A stretch of DNA of 64,000 nucleotides from Flagellimonas okinawensis (GTDB taxonomy: Bacteria > Bacteroidota > Bacteroidia > Flavobacteriales > Flavobacteriaceae). The stretch lies in contig NZ_JARFVA010000001.1 of the NCBI RefSeq assembly GCF_029194005.1, forward strand, positions 1-64,000, given 5' to 3'. Each line of letters begins with the position of its first letter. The first letter of the stretch is position 1. Positions 63,759 to 64,000 of the stretch are shown here, piece after piece. Both the position numbers and the translations under genes were made by a program. The notes under the pieces are model-generated. The model was not told the DNA's origin and made no database searches. It was given only the letters and a program-made list of their open reading frames with translations.

Positions 63759-64000
63759 ATGCGACCAAATTTTGAGAATACTGCAATAGCTTTCGAGCTT
63801 AAGTCGGACTCCCAGTTGGAGCGAGCCTACTTTCTTTTTAAAATGATTTCCAAAGAACCCTTGGTTCGGATAGGAACTGCGGTGACCAATTTTGCCATCA
63901 AGGCCCATTTACCTGTGGAGGGTTTGATCAGGGCTACGGTGTTCGACCATTTCTGTGGCGGGGTCAGCGAAAAGGACTGTCTCCCCATTATAGATAATAT
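63759..64000 (+). CDS. Proline dehydrogenase (5' part, cut by window end)
   Basis: The first 80 codons of a gene running off the right edge, starting MRPNFENTAIAFELKSDSQL. The segment ERAYFLFKMISKEPLVRIG followed by AHLPVEGLIRATVFDHFCGG is characteristic of the flavobacterial monofunctional proline dehydrogenase, an FAD enzyme that oxidises proline to pyrroline-5-carboxylate. The conserved catalytic barrel lies beyond the window. A TATCTTTG motif at 63729-63736 is a candidate -7 element. Divergent from aroB. Confidence 0.85.
   Translation, partial: MRPNFENTAIAFELKSDSQLERAYFLFKMISKEPLVRIGTAVTNFAIKAHLPVEGLIRATVFDHFCGGVSEKDCLPIIDN

Overview
The window looks like chromosomal DNA of a marine-type member of the Flavobacteriaceae (Bacteroidetes). 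The AT-rich sequence, the TAnnTTTG-type promoter motifs, the type IX secretion partners (PorP/SprF, CHU_C sorting domain), the BatA protein and several families typical of the group (DUF4834, YfhO) all support this. The genus cannot be fixed from the sequence alone. No rRNA, tRNA or CRISPR array was seen.

Region 1 (1-4.6 kb) is an integron-like cassette array and is the most unusual part of the window. A tyrosine recombinase (3431-4546, minus) is followed in the same orientation by three single-gene cassettes: a lipoprotein, a HEAT-like repeat protein and a secreted protein, all of unknown function. They are separated by 120-195 bp imperfect palindromes with attC-like architecture. Each cassette carries its own matched pair of terminal boxes, either GTTGTAGTGC/GCACTACAAC or GTTGGCACC/GGTGCCAAC, as expected if cassettes move by recombination at the GTT end. 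The recombinase lacks the extra segment of classical IntI. The distal palindrome is split by an IS110-family element. The left end of that element encodes a recognisable bridge-RNA fold whose guide loops match both the element ends and the attC-like target.

Region 2 (4.7-12.4 kb) holds a GNAT-like acetyltransferase, an outer-membrane transporter-like protein, and a tightly coupled surface-glycan operon (DUF4834, YfhO, glycosyltransferase, Wzx-like flippase). Region 3 (12.4-20.4 kb) holds an Arg/Ser-rich exported protein and an operon for a large repetitive T9SS-type surface protein, its SprF-like partner and an OmpA-family anchor. Region 4 (20.4-25.5 kb) groups DNA repair and stress genes: uvrA, an ECF-type sigma factor with a 47-codon ORF after it, an endonuclease III without its Fe-S cysteines, and a Bcp peroxiredoxin.

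Region 5 (25.5-41.9 kb) is mixed housekeeping: an MBL-fold hydrolase, an esterase, a dihydroorotase homologue that has lost its metal ligands and is coupled to a BatA-type protein, a GT2 with a Rossmann-like tail, an SGNH hydrolase, an S10 peptidase, a Tat-exported oxidoreductase, a LolD-like ATPase, msrA and folE. Region 6 (42-50 kb) has a TonB receptor with a His/Glu-rich loop (probable metal uptake), small envelope proteins, serA-serC, a LuxC-like acyl-CoA reductase and a divergent ferredoxin. Region 7 (50-64 kb) carries ychF, an EamA transporter, topoisomerase IV (parE-parC), a sterol-desaturase family enzyme, TerC, an M14 peptidase, an Lrp-type regulator, DinB, aroB and the start of proline dehydrogenase.
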